Positions 1 to 12,187 are shown, counted from the stretch's first letter. The stretch: DNA of 64,000 nt from Ascochyta rabiei (GCF_004011695.2 NC_082416.1:620001-684000), one strand, 5' to 3'. Program-made: numbers and translations. Notes: a model not told the origin generated them from the sequence alone.

Positions 1-810
1 GCTGGGTTGTCTGCAATATATGTTTCGATGTCGTCCCTGAAGACGCTCCTCAAGGCCCTACTTCTTCCGGGTTCGCCCGTTCTGCCGAGTACCTTTGTCA
101 CGTCCGAAGATCGCATGTGGACAGGTTTCAATCATGCCGGGTGCACGCGATTCCATCGCTTCTTTGCACGATACGACTACACACGTTTCAGCATCTGGCA
201 TCAGCCGGCGACTGATGTTCGGACCCGGCTTTGTAAGTCCTGCGGTTGGGCGACGTTATTGCCCATAATGTATTGCGAGTCTTGGTCCTGGGGATAGAAC
301 ATGTAGTTCTCCCTGAGACCAAGTACGCAATGCAGGCTTGTGGTCGCTGGTGCTGGGGATGTGGGACATGTAGTCCATCCCCGCGACCAGATCCGCAACG
401 CTGGTTCCTTCCGTGATGCCATCAGCTGGTGCATCTCACGGCCGCACATCATTTCCACGAATTACCACCTTCTCCCTCAAGGCAGTGAGGGTACTTGTTG
501 CACCAAATCTACGAGTTCGCCCGCTGTAACCCACAAGTATAGTGAGTATGGTCCTGACAAGTACGACTACACTGAGCCAAGATGTCAGTCGGTGTGATAT
601 CTTCAGGTCAAGAACAAAAACACGAAGATGTAGTGTTGCCTTTCCAGAGACGCCAAAGACTGCACGAAACGCCTTGCTGTAGGATTCTGGCCGATCGAGC
701 CTTGCCGATCTCGACGATAGATTCAGTAAGTCACATTCGGTCCAAGTTGGTCATGGACCTCAAAAGGACGTTGCCGACATCCCTTTGATAGCTCAGGGTA
801 GCTTGGCAGC

Positions 811-1258
811 TTAACGCACGGTGATACGAGCAGCTTCGGAGCGAGAGATGATCTGACGTTTGGAGATCCTGATATCTGACATCATGATCGTCATGCTGAT
901 GGAGTCGACATCATCTGCTACATGAAGTAAGATCTGCACAGGTTCGCTATCAGAAGTCTTCCTAACGTTTGCTAGAACTCGGAATACGTCGACAACCTCT
1001 TCAAGATTGACGAGTTTACCACCACCATCACCGCACCTTTCAAGCTGTGGGTCGACTCTCTCCAACAATATCTCGGGCAGTAGAAGATGGGCATATCGTG
1101 GCAGGTTGTGCTTCAAGTTGTACACATGGTGGAGGGTGGAGTGGTGCACGCGGAAGATATCAGAGGTGGTGGCAGACAAGCCCGGCGAGAGCATTTTTCG
1201 AGGTGGGTTGAGAGCGTGTGAGAAATACGAATGGAGGAGACGGAGTCGGATCCCCCGG
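811..1258 (-). CDS. possible hypothetical protein fragment
   Basis: An open frame runs without a stop for about 149 codons on the minus strand, with the first ATG at 1194 giving 127 residues. The protein is rich in Leu, Val and acidic residues in its second half (NLEEVVDVFRVLAN), and composition is more protein-like than in the opposite frames. I do not recognise the family. No splice partner was found, and the region around it looks decayed, so this may be an exon remnant or chance. It is listed only because it is the best frame of the first 3.7 kb. Confidence 0.2.
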
Positions 1259-2056
1259 GTTCATCGGCGTTTGGAGCTGATGATAGCATTGACAGGCTTG
1301 TAGAGATCGGAAGCGGCCCAATTCTGCAGGCGTCGAATGCATCCTCATCAAAGCTTATATCGTCGCCAAATCTATCTCTTTCAAGCTTTCAGCCCCCTTT
1401 GCATCTTGGGCGTGCCGTCTTTCTTGTTTTGTCGATGTGAGTGAGCGAATGCGAGATCATGAAAGGGCGCTTTGCGAAGCTGTTCGCTGACTCTTGCAGA
1501 TTGCCAATCTTCAGCTGGTCCCATCTTTCAATGCTTTTGCCGATGCTCTCGAATGTAGAGACGATAGCCCGATGAAGAAAAACGATAGCGCTGCGTCTGT
1601 TCCATGGTTGAGTGTTCATGCTGGCCCCGCTTCGCTTCGCGGAACCTCCTTCCGAGGTTTGAACGTCGTCCTTCTTCGGATCCTTCCTGCTCGTTCTGCA
1701 TCCGCAGAGCCTCTATCTTGGTCTGTTATGTACAATAGGCGATGTTGTCATGGTCCGTGTTTGTTTGCGAGAGAAGGTAAGGCGTAGTGAGCGACGACGA
1801 CCGACAGCTAAGGTATGGTAGGCTTGCGCTTTCCCTTAATGGTCTCAAATCAGGAGAAGGAGCAGCTCGCGTCATCAGCCCAACCTGTAGTCCTTGTCAG
1901 CTTTTGGTGCCGTCGGTGTGGAGGTCTCGAGGGGTTCGCTGGATACCTGGTTCTCGGCGCCGCCATCCTCAACTTGCTGACCAGGCTGAGATGTCTCCCG
2001 CCTTTCTCCTATTCGCGGTTGTGCTGATAGCGGTAGGTCGGGAGGTACTCATAGTA

Positions 2057-2715
2057 CTAAATTACTGCAGCACTATGGTTCTCTCCCTGGCCGCCTCGAT
2101 CCATGGTGCCAGCGGGAGCACGCCAAGCAGCTCCACCATCTCGAACCACAGGCCGACGACGATGTCGAACCGTTCGCGTACCCAGAAAGGCCACTGCATC
2201 ATCTTCAGAATCCATCCCTATCCTTCCGCTGCCTCTCAAATGTGTGGTTGTGCTTGGAAGGGAGCTTGCCCTACCCCACTGCACCACCTCTGTGAGCAAC
2301 CTGGGGGACCCATGAGGAAGTCGGCGACTTTACTTACGCGGATCTCAAGCTCGCCATCATCATTGATTGCTACGAAGGGCATTTTGATTACTTTCGGAGC
2401 AAGGTCGTTATGTGTAGTGTTGATGGTGTTGGTGTTTGAGCAAACTCTGCGGCGGCGAGCTCACCTCCGCAAAAGCCTGCGTAAAGCAAGGTGAGAGATG
2501 CACACCACCTCAGTTTTGAGCGTCCAGTGTAGCGTAAGATGACACTTCTATTCACAGAGTCTCTCACGGTCCGTACAAAAGAGCTATACCTCTACCAGCT
2601 TGCTACGGCTTTCGGCTACCTTCAGTACCGAGATGCATTCTACATACTTACAGTTGGGTATCAGGTTGAGCAGGACGATTTCACTCTACTCAACAGCAAC
2701 ACGATTGCTATCTAG
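2057..2715 (+). pseudogene. possible decayed gene, family unknown
   Basis: A protein-like frame covers about 2060-2410 and contains stops, including an in-frame TGA near 2291 where CGA would be a one-transition ancestor. After a possible intron (about 2491-2557, GTGAGA to CACAG) a clean frame of about 52 codons ends with TAG at 2713-2715 and contains segments such as ELYLYQLATAFGYLQYRDAF. The segments read like one globular protein interrupted by stops. I cannot name the family. The alternative is chance coding potential. Confidence 0.22.
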
Positions 2716-3771
2716 GCTCCATATCGTGTGTAGGTTGCAGCCACTGCATCTATCGAAACTTCACCGCACCCTACTGACTAATACTTCCCTCTCTCCGGCA
2801 GAGCATGTCAACATTACATCTATCGTACTTTGGTCCGCCTCACAACATCCAAAGATACACTCAGACCGTCCCCGCAACGGCTCGAAAGTCTCCCGGTCAG
2901 GTCATATGGTGGTCCTATGCCATTGTTTCTGGCGATGCGGAGGCATGCAGCAGCCCAGACCGCTGTCCTTCTCCTGACCTGACTACTCATGGTGAAGACA
3001 AGTACCGCGCACTGACACCTACAGCCCTCCATAAACGCAACACAGTCTGGATCCTCCAGTCTTCGGCCCCTCTCGCATCGCAACAGTCACCACTGACGAG
3101 GGGGTTTACGGTCTAAGGAGTTCCGGATCATGGGTCGTGGGCGTCTTTGGGCCCGAGGCCATTACGATGAATAGGATACCCCTTCTTGTCGGCAGATTTC
3201 CGAGCTGTTGACCATCACATGTATCCTGCAGTGTAGCGAGTGATGATGTTGATAGCATTGTGTGATGTACTCTGAAGCCATTGTCGCACATCATCAACTT
3301 CCGCTAGGACTTCCCGAGTCTGTTGACTTTCTCCAGATGCATTGGGGAGTTTGAACGCATATGGCCCCGCCTGACTGACCCACCGCAAGCTTACTTGCAA
3401 AAGCCAGTTTTGTCAAGTCTTCCAGCGAATGCTATCTCTCGTGCTGGTTTAGAATGCAGCATAAAGACTTGTTAGGCGCTAGGGGAAACAACCATACAAC
3501 AATGCAGGCTAGTCATGGTGTCTATGGCATAATCGTGTATGCCAAAGGCTTAACAGTCATACGCGCCATTTGTGATGTTGCCGATGAAGTCGAGGGCTCG
3601 CCAGGTGACGAATGAGAAGGAGCGCTTATCCATCGCGGCAATCGCCGGCTTGGCATTCTGGATTCGAGCTTCACGAACAACGACGACTCCATATCGCGCG
3701 CAGCACCACCGACTCCGCCCATTGGCCCCTTCTCACACCTCGAACCCGTAATTGATACCCAGCTGCTCACC

Positions 3772-4479
3772 ATGGCGTCCAAGAAGGTCACCACCGCGTT
3801 CTCGGTACGCCTTACGATCCCACGCGCAACTCCCTCTCCGCGAGCACCCCTCTGCCGCAACCTAGTACAGCGTTGCTAGCAGCCTACTGACGGCACGTAT
3901 AGAAGTACACAGTCCAGCCCACCGGCATCTATGCGGCGATCCACAGGTTTTTCGCGCTCGACCCCAACCGCTCGACCGGCGTTCCCTTGAACCCGCAATT
4001 CCGTAACCCTCCCCCCGGTGGTCTTGACCCTGCCATCTACGACGAGCCTGTCACCATCCCCGCCGCCGACATTGCCGAGAACCCATACTGGAAGCGCGAC
4101 GTACGACGACAATACCCCAGGCTGTCGACCGTCACCCAGGCCGACGCGGTTGCGCTGCTCCAAGTTGGCAGTGCAGCGGCGCCCAAGCAGGACTTGATTG
4201 GCGAGGCTGGCTCCAAGCAGCTGGTTGCTGCACAAGAAGAGGGCGCAAAGGGCCTGGCTGTCGCATTCGAGAGGAACACTGGCCTGGCAAAGGATGTGCT
4301 TGGCCCCGGTGGCATGCCCCCTCTGCCCAGCGGTTTGCACGTCAGCGATGTTGGTGTCAAGAGATACAATTTGGAGAAGGAGCAGTCCTACGGAGCTGAG
4401 TACGTGATGCCGTATCTAATTGTCGTCCGAGACCAAACACTGACTGTGTCACAGCTACCCATGCAGGACATTCGCTTAA
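3772..4479 (+). CDS. nuo21.3: NADH:ubiquinone oxidoreductase 21.3 kDa subunit (complex I)
   Basis: Three exons (3772-3804, 3903-4399, 4455-4479) join in frame to about 184 residues. The product matches the fungal accessory 21.3 kDa subunit of mitochondrial complex I as I remember that family. Diagnostic pieces are the N-terminal YTVQPTGIYAAIHRFFALD, NRSTGVPLNPQFRNPPPGG, NPYWKRDVRRQYPRLS, LIGEAGSKQLVA, and a C-terminus DYPCRTFA that only appears after the last intron is removed. The start is the first ATG, in the context CACCATGG. A 32-residue run of non-family sequence would follow if the last intron were ignored. It is an inner-membrane subunit of the respiratory chain with a supporting, non-catalytic role. 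The a/b paralogue was not resolved. Confidence 0.94.
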
Positions 4480-4832
4480 GTTTCGATCGGGGCGTGTTAG
4501 AGTGCGTGAAGATGCCAGAAGTACCTGTAAACACGACCACAGCCTTTTCTTTGTGATGTCACGTCAATCTCATTTCTTACACTGCAACCTGTCAGAAGCC
4601 TCTGCCTCGCATCTCCTCAAAATTTCTCATGTTCTGAAGCGACCATCCAATTCCAAAATTGATCGCATTCGTCTATTTGCAGCTCTGTCATCGACGTAAC
4701 CTTCAATTCAGCAGGCAGGCGCGCAGGGTCAAAGCTTGGCGTCGCCTGCACCGTGACTTCTGTTTTCAACTCCAACCTTACCCCCGCTGCGTCACCTTCT
4801 CTGCCCTATTTGATTGCGCTCGGATTGCTGCT

Positions 4833-7479
4833 ATGACTTCAGGTACATCAGCTGTGCTGCAAGAGCTTGTTGACTCACCACTGAACTTCATCTACGCTTG
4901 TTCCGTTTGTTGCGCTACCTTTGCTGATGCCTATGAGGGTCACAATGAGACAGTCCAGGGTCTTTCGGACGGCATCAACCCCAAAGAGCGTCTCGTAACG
5001 GAACTGTACCTTGGCAGCTGCTGCCATGTCTTCTGCAGAGAGCACATTGAGGGAGGTGGTAAGTTTTTGCACTTTGCAGCGGACGCAAAGCTAACGATGT
5101 CCCACTGCAGGTCCTCCATTCCACCCCGCCGGCCAGAAGCCCAAAGCACCGTGTCCGGTATGCGTCAAAGAGCAGGGCGAGAGTACCGCGCGTGAGCTTT
5201 ATTCCATTCGTGGCTTTCACAAAGACGAATATGACTCCGCAATTCCCCCAATCTGGTTCAAGGCGCCTCCGATCAATCTGGGTGGAAACAACAAAGAGAT
5301 GGAAGCTCTGCGCGTGAGCAACATTTCAGCTTGCTCTAAAGCGCTTGTGCTGACCAAACAAACGTAGTTCCAGTATCTGGCGCTGATACGCTACTGCCAA
5401 GTATCTTATCGAACACGGAAGCCACTTTCAAACGAGTTGGCGGACGCGAAAAACGAGCTAGCCACCATGCAGAGTCGCGTAACGGATGAGCACTCAAAGT
5501 TTGCGGATCTCCAGCGCGAGAATGAGGAATTGCGAACTTCGGCACAGCAGGTCGAAGATGCGGAGGCGCTCAGGGCAGAAGTACAACAATTACGACATCT
5601 GGAAGAAGAGTTTGATCAATTCAACGCGGACCTGAAGGCTTTCCGCCGTCTCAAAGCAGATGTGCGCGATCTGGAAACGTTTCGTAAGAACAAGGGTGCC
5701 ATACTACAACATCTGAAGCTGGTCCCCGAGCTGGTAGAGTAAGGGATGTCAATGCTGCGGTCCTTATGAAGTACTGATGTTTGCAGGCAAAATAGGAAGA
5801 TGAAGGAACGGCTTTCCTCGCTGGGTTTTGCAATGGCACTCGAGCCTGTTCCCAATTATTCACAGCTAACCTCTGATGATCTCAACGAGATGGAAAGCAT
5901 TGCTGAGATATACCTCGAGGACCACGGGTGCTTCCAGAAGTCGTCTTCTAGCCACACCGCTGGACGATCTGCACACACATCGGGCAATGAAGCTGTTGCT
6001 CACCCTTTCACATCCAGCGATCGCCCGTTAAAGCGTCGAAGGGTCGACTCCCCTCTTCCGTACGATATGAACGTCGACGCATCGAACAGCCGGGATGCTA
6101 TGCCGCCCCCATCAAAAATTCCGTCCAGGATACGCTCTGTGCGAGGACTGATCCCTAACATACGTAAGAAATTCTCAAGCCGCCAGTCTATACCGAAAAT
6201 GCAACGGGCCAATAATGGCGATGTACGAATGTACGACCAGGGACACTGGCGAAGTGCAGTGAAATTTCCCATTGGAGATAGCTGTTCATCTACACATCAT
6301 GACATACGCAGTGAACCGCCCTACATGACTGGAGCATTACCAGTGGAGCCAACATCGCAAGCATCTCACCTGTTCACCAACCTAGGAGCGCACACAAATG
6401 CCTCGGACTTTACTTTCCGTGCATCCTCGCCTGTCAAAATGAACCGTGGCCAAAGCGAAGACCAGCAAGCGCGATTACCTACGGAACCGTCGTACCTGCA
6501 GCTTATGGACGGCTTGTCACACGACAGCGACTTCGAACTGGGACTGACAGACCCCCGTAGGAACGCAACGAGGCAATGCGAGGCTGGTAGCATTGTCAAA
6601 CCTTTTTTCCAGAACCCTCAGGGCCAGCGCCGACCCACCGAAGTCAACACACAGCAGCGCTGGGGACTGGGTCACGCTTTCCTCCACCAGTCACCTAACG
6701 GGCCACCAAAGCTAGCTGGATACCAACGTAGCGCCCTGTACCGAGAGCCCAAGGCCCACTTCAGCCGAGCTCAGTATGATCCGTCTGTAGGGGCTGCAAG
6801 TCCAGCTTCCAACCCGGTCCAACAACCAGCTCGTCAGATCGGAAACGTAGTAAGTCCCTTCTTTGGAAGCAATCTTTACGATGCGCCTACCCCATCACAA
6901 CCTCGGATGACTGAGACCCAAACCAGTTCAAGTCGTTTCGGCGCCTATCAGTCACAGAGGCACCCAACTTCACAGATGCCAACCGAATGGCATGATGTGC
7001 ACAGTTTGAACGTGCTGTCGTCAGTAGATTCGCCTCCCGCTTTGCGAGATAACGCCGCTGTGCTACATGGCCATCATCAACCGTCTCGGCGTGTTTCCAC
7101 ACAAAGCTATCAAGCTCTTGATGTGAGCTCGGGCGGCTTTATGGAAAGAAGAAATACACACCGACCTCCTTACGACGATCATATCGACCATGGCTTTTCG
7201 ACGTACTATGAGCCTATATTTTCTTGGCAGCAACAAGCAATAATACCTTCCTCGTCTTTCCATCAAGTTTCCTCGTTGCGAGTAGGGCAGTTGCCTTCAG
7301 CCATGCCGTCGTCTGTTTTGAGCCACACCCCTGTACGCAACCAGACGCAGTGGGAGACACTACATCGCGCAGGTGTAAGGAGCAGTCGTCAGATGCAGAA
7401 AAGCATACAGAGCGGCAGGCTCAATTCCTCCTTCACAAACGCATGTTCGCGCATTGAGCGACGGCGGGTCAGACGTTGA
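4833..7479 (+). CDS. RING-finger coiled-coil protein
   Basis: Four exons (4833-5058, 5111-5313, 5368-5738, 5787-7479) give 830 residues. A RING-like zinc site lies at residues 20-95, with Cys23, Cys26, Cys63/64, His65, Cys68, His71, Cys90 and Cys93, so a ubiquitin-ligase role is possible. A charged Glu/Gln/Arg/Leu-rich coiled coil follows (about 160-265, for example ENEELRTSAQQVEDAEALRA). The last 540 residues are low-complexity, Ser/Pro/Gln/His-rich and probably disordered. Fungal databases label similar proteins 'cell cycle control protein', but no function is shown by the sequence. All three introns have GT-AG ends and keep phase. The gene follows the complex I gene on the same strand with 353 bp between. 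Confidence 0.85.
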
Positions 7480-8210
7480 TCAATCAACGCCTGTAGGTTT
7501 GTTCGTTTCTCATCGGGAATTGACAGCGAAGCGGCATATTCATGCGCGGACACCGGATACAACGAACGAATGTTCTCAATGAATCCTCTCACGCCTCAAA
7601 TTGAATTGCATGACGTGACCTCATATGGGATCATTCCAATGATCAACTGTGTGCCTATCAGCTGCTGATTTGGAACGAACAACATGGCTTTCAATAACCT
7701 CGTAAACCACGGAGCTTAGTTTTTGGTTGGCATGCGCTTGACCTCCTTGAGCGCGGAGCTCAACTCAAGAGCATGTTGCCGAAGGGTCCGAGGTTAAATT
7801 CAATGGTATACGATGCTTCTTCTGTGGTTAATTAAGCTTTAGGAGAATTTACCGGCTGCAGATTGCGACCTTGGGGCCAATGCCCTCTGCAATGGTGATC
7901 TGGGCTTGACGCCTTGACTGCAGCGTTCTGCTCGCGATCGTTCATTGGTCAGCCCTATGACGCGTGTCCACGTTTCACAGCAACCACCGACATCTCCGTT
8001 GGCGTTTGCTGTGTTTCAAACGGAGGGTTGTGGCTTATTTCCGCACTGAGCACATTGGCCTTCACTGCTTCCCCACATGCATCGGCCCACATTGAACATG
8101 CCTTAATACACTTAGGCAATCTACTCTCCGCCGCCAGAGTCCGAATCCAGATTACAAATGCCGCTTTCAGTTAATTGTCTTGATCGTGAAATGGCTTTGC
8201 TGACCTTTGC

Positions 8211-8226
8211 CTCCACGAGGGCGGAG
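8211..8226. promoter_or_regulatory. paired CreA-type hexamers
   Basis: CTCCAC at 8211-8216 (GTGGAG on the minus strand) and GCGGAG at 8221-8226 both fit the CreA/Cre1 consensus SYGGRG. They are inverted and 4 bp apart, about 150 bp before the endoglucanase ATG. Paired CreA sites are a known arrangement at glucose-repressed cellulase promoters. The hexamer is short, so chance occurrence is possible. Confidence 0.35.
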
Positions 8227-8282
8227 GCTGCGGTCCGTCACACTCCATTGCAATCTATCAGTGGGTAAAGGGACTGGGTCCT

Positions 8283-8289
8283 CATAAAA
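8283..8289 (+). promoter_or_regulatory. TATA-like box of the GH5 gene
   Basis: CATAAAA lies 81 bp before the ATG, a usual distance for a TATA element in a strongly expressed secreted-enzyme gene. No other TATA-like element lies closer. Confidence 0.35.
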
Positions 8290-8370
8290 GTGAAGTCAGC
8301 CTACGCCTTTGGAAGACAGGGCAGCTTCAGACTCCTCAATCACCTTCCTTCGTTTCATCTTACATTCAGC

Positions 8371-9432
8371 ATGCTTTTTAGCAACATCCTTGCGGCGGCC
8401 GCTCTGGTCAGCACCGCCTTCGCTGCTCCATCCAACAAGGAGACACGCGCAAACCGAAAGTTGAAATGGTTCGGTATCAACGAGTCGGGTGCTGAGTTCG
8501 GCGAGAAGAACATCCCCGGTGTCTACAACAAGGACTACACCTGGTACGATACCAAGACCATCGACCAGTTCATCAGCCAGGGCTTGAACGTGTTCCGTCT
8601 CAACTTCTGTACGTGATGCACTCCTTTGAACGATGACCTACAGTACTAAAAAGCTTCAGTGATGGAGCGCCTCACTCCCAACACTCTGACCGGTGCTTTC
8701 GATAAAGCCTACCTTGGCAACCTCACTCAGCAGGTCAACTACATCACCTCCAAGGGTGCCTACGTTATGATCCAGCCGCACAACTACGGCCGCTTCAACG
8801 GCAACGTCATCACCGACACCGCTGGTTTCAAGACATGGTGGAAGAACGTCGCCGCGCAGTACAAGAGCAATGCGCTGGTCATCTTTGACACCAACAACGA
8901 GTACCACGACATGGATCAGACACTTGTCTTCAATTTGAACCAGGCCTCCATCGACGGCATCCGCGCTGCTGGCGCCACGAAGCAGTACATTACCCCCGAG
9001 GGCAACTCGTGGACTGGCGCCTGGACCTGGATTTCGTCTGGTAACGGCGCGTCCCTCGTTAAACTCAAGGATCCACAGAACAAGCTCGTCTATCAGATGC
9101 ACCAGTACCTTGACACCGACGGCTCTGGTACGTCTGCCAATTGTGTCTCAGCCACGATCTTCAAGGAGCGTCTTCAGGCTGCGACCAAGTGGCTCAAGGA
9201 CAACAAAAAGCAGGGTTTCATTGGAGAATTTGCGGGTGGCAACAACGCTCAGTGCATTGCGGCTCTTCAGGACGGTCTTGCCTACCTTGGCAAGAACTCT
9301 GATGTCTGGGTTGGAGCCGCGTGGTGGGCAGCCGGTCCATGGTGGGCTGATTACATCTTCAGCATGGAGCCTACGACTGGTATTGCGTGGGTCAACATTC
9401 TTCCCAAGATCAAGAGCTACTTCATGTCTTAG
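8371..9432 (+). CDS. secreted endo-beta-1,4-glucanase, GH5 family
   Basis: Two exons (8371-8608, 8660-9432) code for 336 residues. A signal peptide covers about residues 1-19 ([19 protein letters not shown]). The GH5 barrel starts with [15 protein letters not shown], and FRLNFLMERLTP spans the splice junction. The acid/base is Glu160 in TNNEYHDM and the nucleophile is Glu269 in GFIGEFAGG, both in the usual retaining-glycosidase positions. There is no cellulose-binding module or linker, as in the short GH5_5 enzymes. It hydrolyses internal cellulose or beta-glucan bonds outside the cell. Upstream CreA-type sites suggest glucose repression. Confidence 0.95.
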
Positions 9433-10053
9433 GTGATGAGTGGTTGACTTTGCTCAAGGCTGAGAGTTGGCAACCAGGTGTTGGTAGAAGTCTCACGGCA
9501 TGAGTCCTTGTATATAGTTATCTTCTTGCTGGTTTGCATTTTCCATCTGAGTCTCAGAATAGAGATCCTTCAGGCCCATCGTTTTTCGTTTCGATCTTCT
9601 TCTGATATCGCAAGTATGCTGATGGTCATGAAGCGCCAAGGGTTCGGCAGCTACAAGCCAGCGCAAGTAGTCGCTGTGCAAGCTCGCAGTTGCTACCTCT
9701 CGCCATGAACACTCACCTACGTTAGTGATCTTGTCGAAAGTATACTCATTGTCATTTTCCCTCCCTCACGTCTGACAGCTTTGTGCTAACTCCGCTAGCG
9801 CCGTCCAGTGTCTCCACCAGGCGACATGCGCGGCTTGACGGTCTTTCCAATGTGCAGAAACACAACCCCACACAGAACGATGATGAAAACTCACGGTATC
9901 CTGGGCAGGTGGAGCTGCCTGCTATCTGAGTTTGGCCCGATGCCGTCATTCGCCGGGCGGTGAAGGCCCATGATCATATAAGGACAATGTAAATCTAGAA
10001 TAGCTAAACACAAGGAAAGAAATACCCTCCACCAACACAAGGAACATCATGTC
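9433..10053. other. intergenic between convergent genes
   Basis: The stretch holds the 3' flanks of the GH5 gene and of the minus-strand membrane-protein gene. Small overlapping frames on both strands have no recognisable content. Confidence 0.5.
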
Positions 10054-11419
10054 CTATGTATCAATGAGCGGCTCCTGGGGCAACGGCTTCTCAGGCAATG
10101 GCTTGGTCGGCAGCGGCTTCATCCTCTCCTCGTTCCAGCCCATGGACGCGCGACTGCCGCCTTCCTCATAACTATCGCGGTAGTCCCCTCGAAACATGCC
10201 CTCTTCGTCCTCCTCGGCTCCTCTGTTTTGGTTAAGCTGACTGTACACGGCATCAATGCCCTCCCATCTCGCCAGGCCACTCTGCTGCTTGACGAGCAAG
10301 TACAGGCTCTGGATGATGCGCAGCGCAATGAAACCACCGACCACGCTGCCAATGATGATGAAAAACAGGCCCACAAAATTGGAGTGGAAGACGTCGCCCA
10401 CTAGGTTCCTCAACGTGCCCTTCTTGCCCCAGACGCCCCACTCGTCGCTCAGATATACAAGCTCGCCCTCCTCCTTCCACACGTCGGCGCCAAAGAAGCG
10501 CCTGATCTTGCCCCAGACGGTGAGGCGTGGGGCAGCGAAGTTGAAGCGGCGCACCACCTGCTCCACTTTTGTAATTTCGAGTTCGTAGACCTCGTCCGCG
10601 CCGCCGACAGAACCAAATAGGCCGCCGTCCTGGGAGTTGTGCGGTTTCACCTTGTGGCCTGGCTTGACGGGTTGGCCGGCAACAACGATGAGCAGGGATT
10701 TGCGCTCCGGGTCATCAAACTCCCAGGGAACGGAGACGCCGCTGTGGCCTGCGGGAGGAAGGCTGCGGCCGCCGACGGGATCGAAGACTATCTCCCAGAA
10801 GCGGATTTTGGCGTCTGGCTCTTCCTTTTGGACGTGTGCGGCGTACGAGTAGTCTAGGAATGCACGGCCAAGAGGGAGGCTCTCGCACCACTCTGTGCAG
10901 TCGTCACTAATGTGGCGGCCCTCGCATGTTGGGTTCGAGCAGGAGGTTGCTGTAGTGAGGTTCTTGTAGGAGAAGTCGGGGTGGAGCGAGGCGACGGCAA
11001 TGTGCGGAGGGTTCGGGATGGTGTTGAGGGTCGGGAAGATCTTCTTGCCATTGAGGAAAATGGAGCGCGTGTCATTTGCTAGGGTGACGTTGAGGAACTG
11101 TAGTGGTCAGGGGGGTTCCTGTAGGCGCCACCAATCATTCAAGGAATGCACTTACCAGCTCTTGGTCGCCATGTGCAATCTTGCCCTCTGAGTGACCGTC
11201 GTCGAGATCCCCACCAAACGACTTTGCATAAGGACAGTCCTTGCATGCGATTTTGGTGAAATAGGAAATGCCTGGTGTAACCGCAACAACAGTGTCAATC
11301 TTCTGCGCACATTTCTCCACGTCGGCGTCTTCCGTGTTGCAGTCTAGTAATTCAGAGTCCTCGTGCGCGGCCGCCGAAGAAATGAGCAACGAAATGAGAG
11401 TCAGCCCATGAACACGCAT
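10054..11419 (-). CDS. type I membrane protein with KPLP-repeat cytoplasmic tail
   Basis: Exon 1 (11156-11419) and exon 2 (10054-11097) join in phase 0 to 435 residues. Residues 1-18 form a signal peptide (MRVHGLTLISLLISSAAA). A Cys-containing luminal or extracellular part follows with many paired Cys (CSNPTC, DDCTEWC), then one membrane span at about 328-356 (GLFFIIIGSVVGGFIALRII). The cytoplasmic tail of about 80 residues ends in a degenerate repeat KPLPTKPLPEKPLPQEPL, a PxxP-rich stretch that could bind SH3 or WW domains. I do not recognise the family, and its function is unknown. The layout suggests a surface or secretory-pathway receptor or adaptor. Confidence 0.85.
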
Positions 11420-11435
11420 CTTGGGCGGAGTGAGG

Positions 11436-11467
11436 GTTGAGTGTTGAGTGCTGAGTGCTGAGTGCTG
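11436..11467. repeat. 7-bp minisatellite (GYTGAGT)n
   Basis: Four and a half copies of a 7-bp unit, GTTGAGT twice then GCTGAGT twice plus a partial unit, lie 17 bp upstream of the membrane-protein start codon, within its 5' leader or promoter. Confidence 0.7.
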
Positions 11468-11920
11468 GGAGATGGCTGACGGCTGACAGCTGCCAGCCTG
11501 AGCGATCTGCGGTTCGCCGGGAACCTCAGGGGTCTAGCGTGCAAAGGTGGGGCGTTGAATCTATCGATAGCGCACGCGGCTGAGTCTGGCCGGGATCGGC
11601 CTGGGCCTTGAGGCAGTCCCATGCGCTCTCAACACCCTTCTCTCATGTGCAAACGTGTAACCCTTTTGTTATCACGTACGTCGTAGTTGTGGTGAACGGT
11701 GGATGATAGCATGGGTGTTTGGACGACTGACCCTGATCTCGTGAAGCGCCTCTTTGACTCCGCCTCGCTTGGCTGGCAGCCGGTGAGCGACACAAGGCGC
11801 ATTCTCCACGAGTACGTCTCCTGCAGCTGCAAGTATATCTTCTGTGTCCCCCCATGAGTTCTTACCATACGCCTCTATTCCCAAATACACCAAGTAGTGC
11901 ACTGGACGTTGACCTCGACC

Positions 11921-12187
11921 ATGCCTTCGACTCAAGATCCTACCAAAGCCCCTACTACCCAAGAAATTGCGGCAGAAAAGGACACCGTCGCAGAGACGAT
12001 AGCGTATGCGCGGCGAGCTTACAGGGGAAACCAGAAAGACGTCAAGGTCGAGCCAGAAAAGTACGTTCAACGCGTTAGCTTGCATTCTTCGCTGACAAGC
12101 TAAAGCAATGGGTTTGTCAAGAAGCTGTTGAACAACGTCAGTCACGCCTTGCAGAGCAATCGCTACGGGGGAGCAGGCGGCGGATGA
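11921..12187 (+). CDS. small hypothetical protein (73 residues)
   Basis: Two exons (11921-12060, 12106-12187) give a 73-residue hydrophilic protein: a charged helix-like N-terminal half (EIAAEKDTVAETIAYARRAY) and a basic half ending in SNRYGGAGGG before TGA. The intron is 45 bp, starts GTACGT and ends AAAG. The join removes an upstream stop and yields a compact protein, which favours a real gene. A longer open frame of 202 codons on the opposite strand looks like a shadow. I do not recognise the family. Confidence 0.55.

Larger units (their letters stand above)
1..3771. other. gene-poor left end, no confident gene
   Basis: No reading frame here could be matched to a known family. Both strands hold short overlapping frames of similar size, as expected of non-coding or decayed DNA. 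Two stretches look more protein-like and are listed separately (811-1258 minus, 2057-2715 plus). Around 230-410 two diverged copies of a roughly 55-bp segment sharing the core ACATGTAGT follow each other. The sequence 3600-3771 is the upstream region of the complex I gene. Confidence 0.5.
7480..8370. other. intergenic, upstream region of the GH5 gene
   Basis: No gene is seen in these 891 bp. The right part carries sites plausibly belonging to the endoglucanase promoter, listed separately. Confidence 0.5.

Noticed and set aside
1787..2494. 235-codon open frame on the plus strand
   Set aside because: Low-complexity Ser/Arg/Leu content and a non-ATG start; another frame of the same stretch looks more protein-like.
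3876..4340. 154-codon minus-strand frame
   Set aside because: It is antisense to the complex I subunit gene and shows no family motif.
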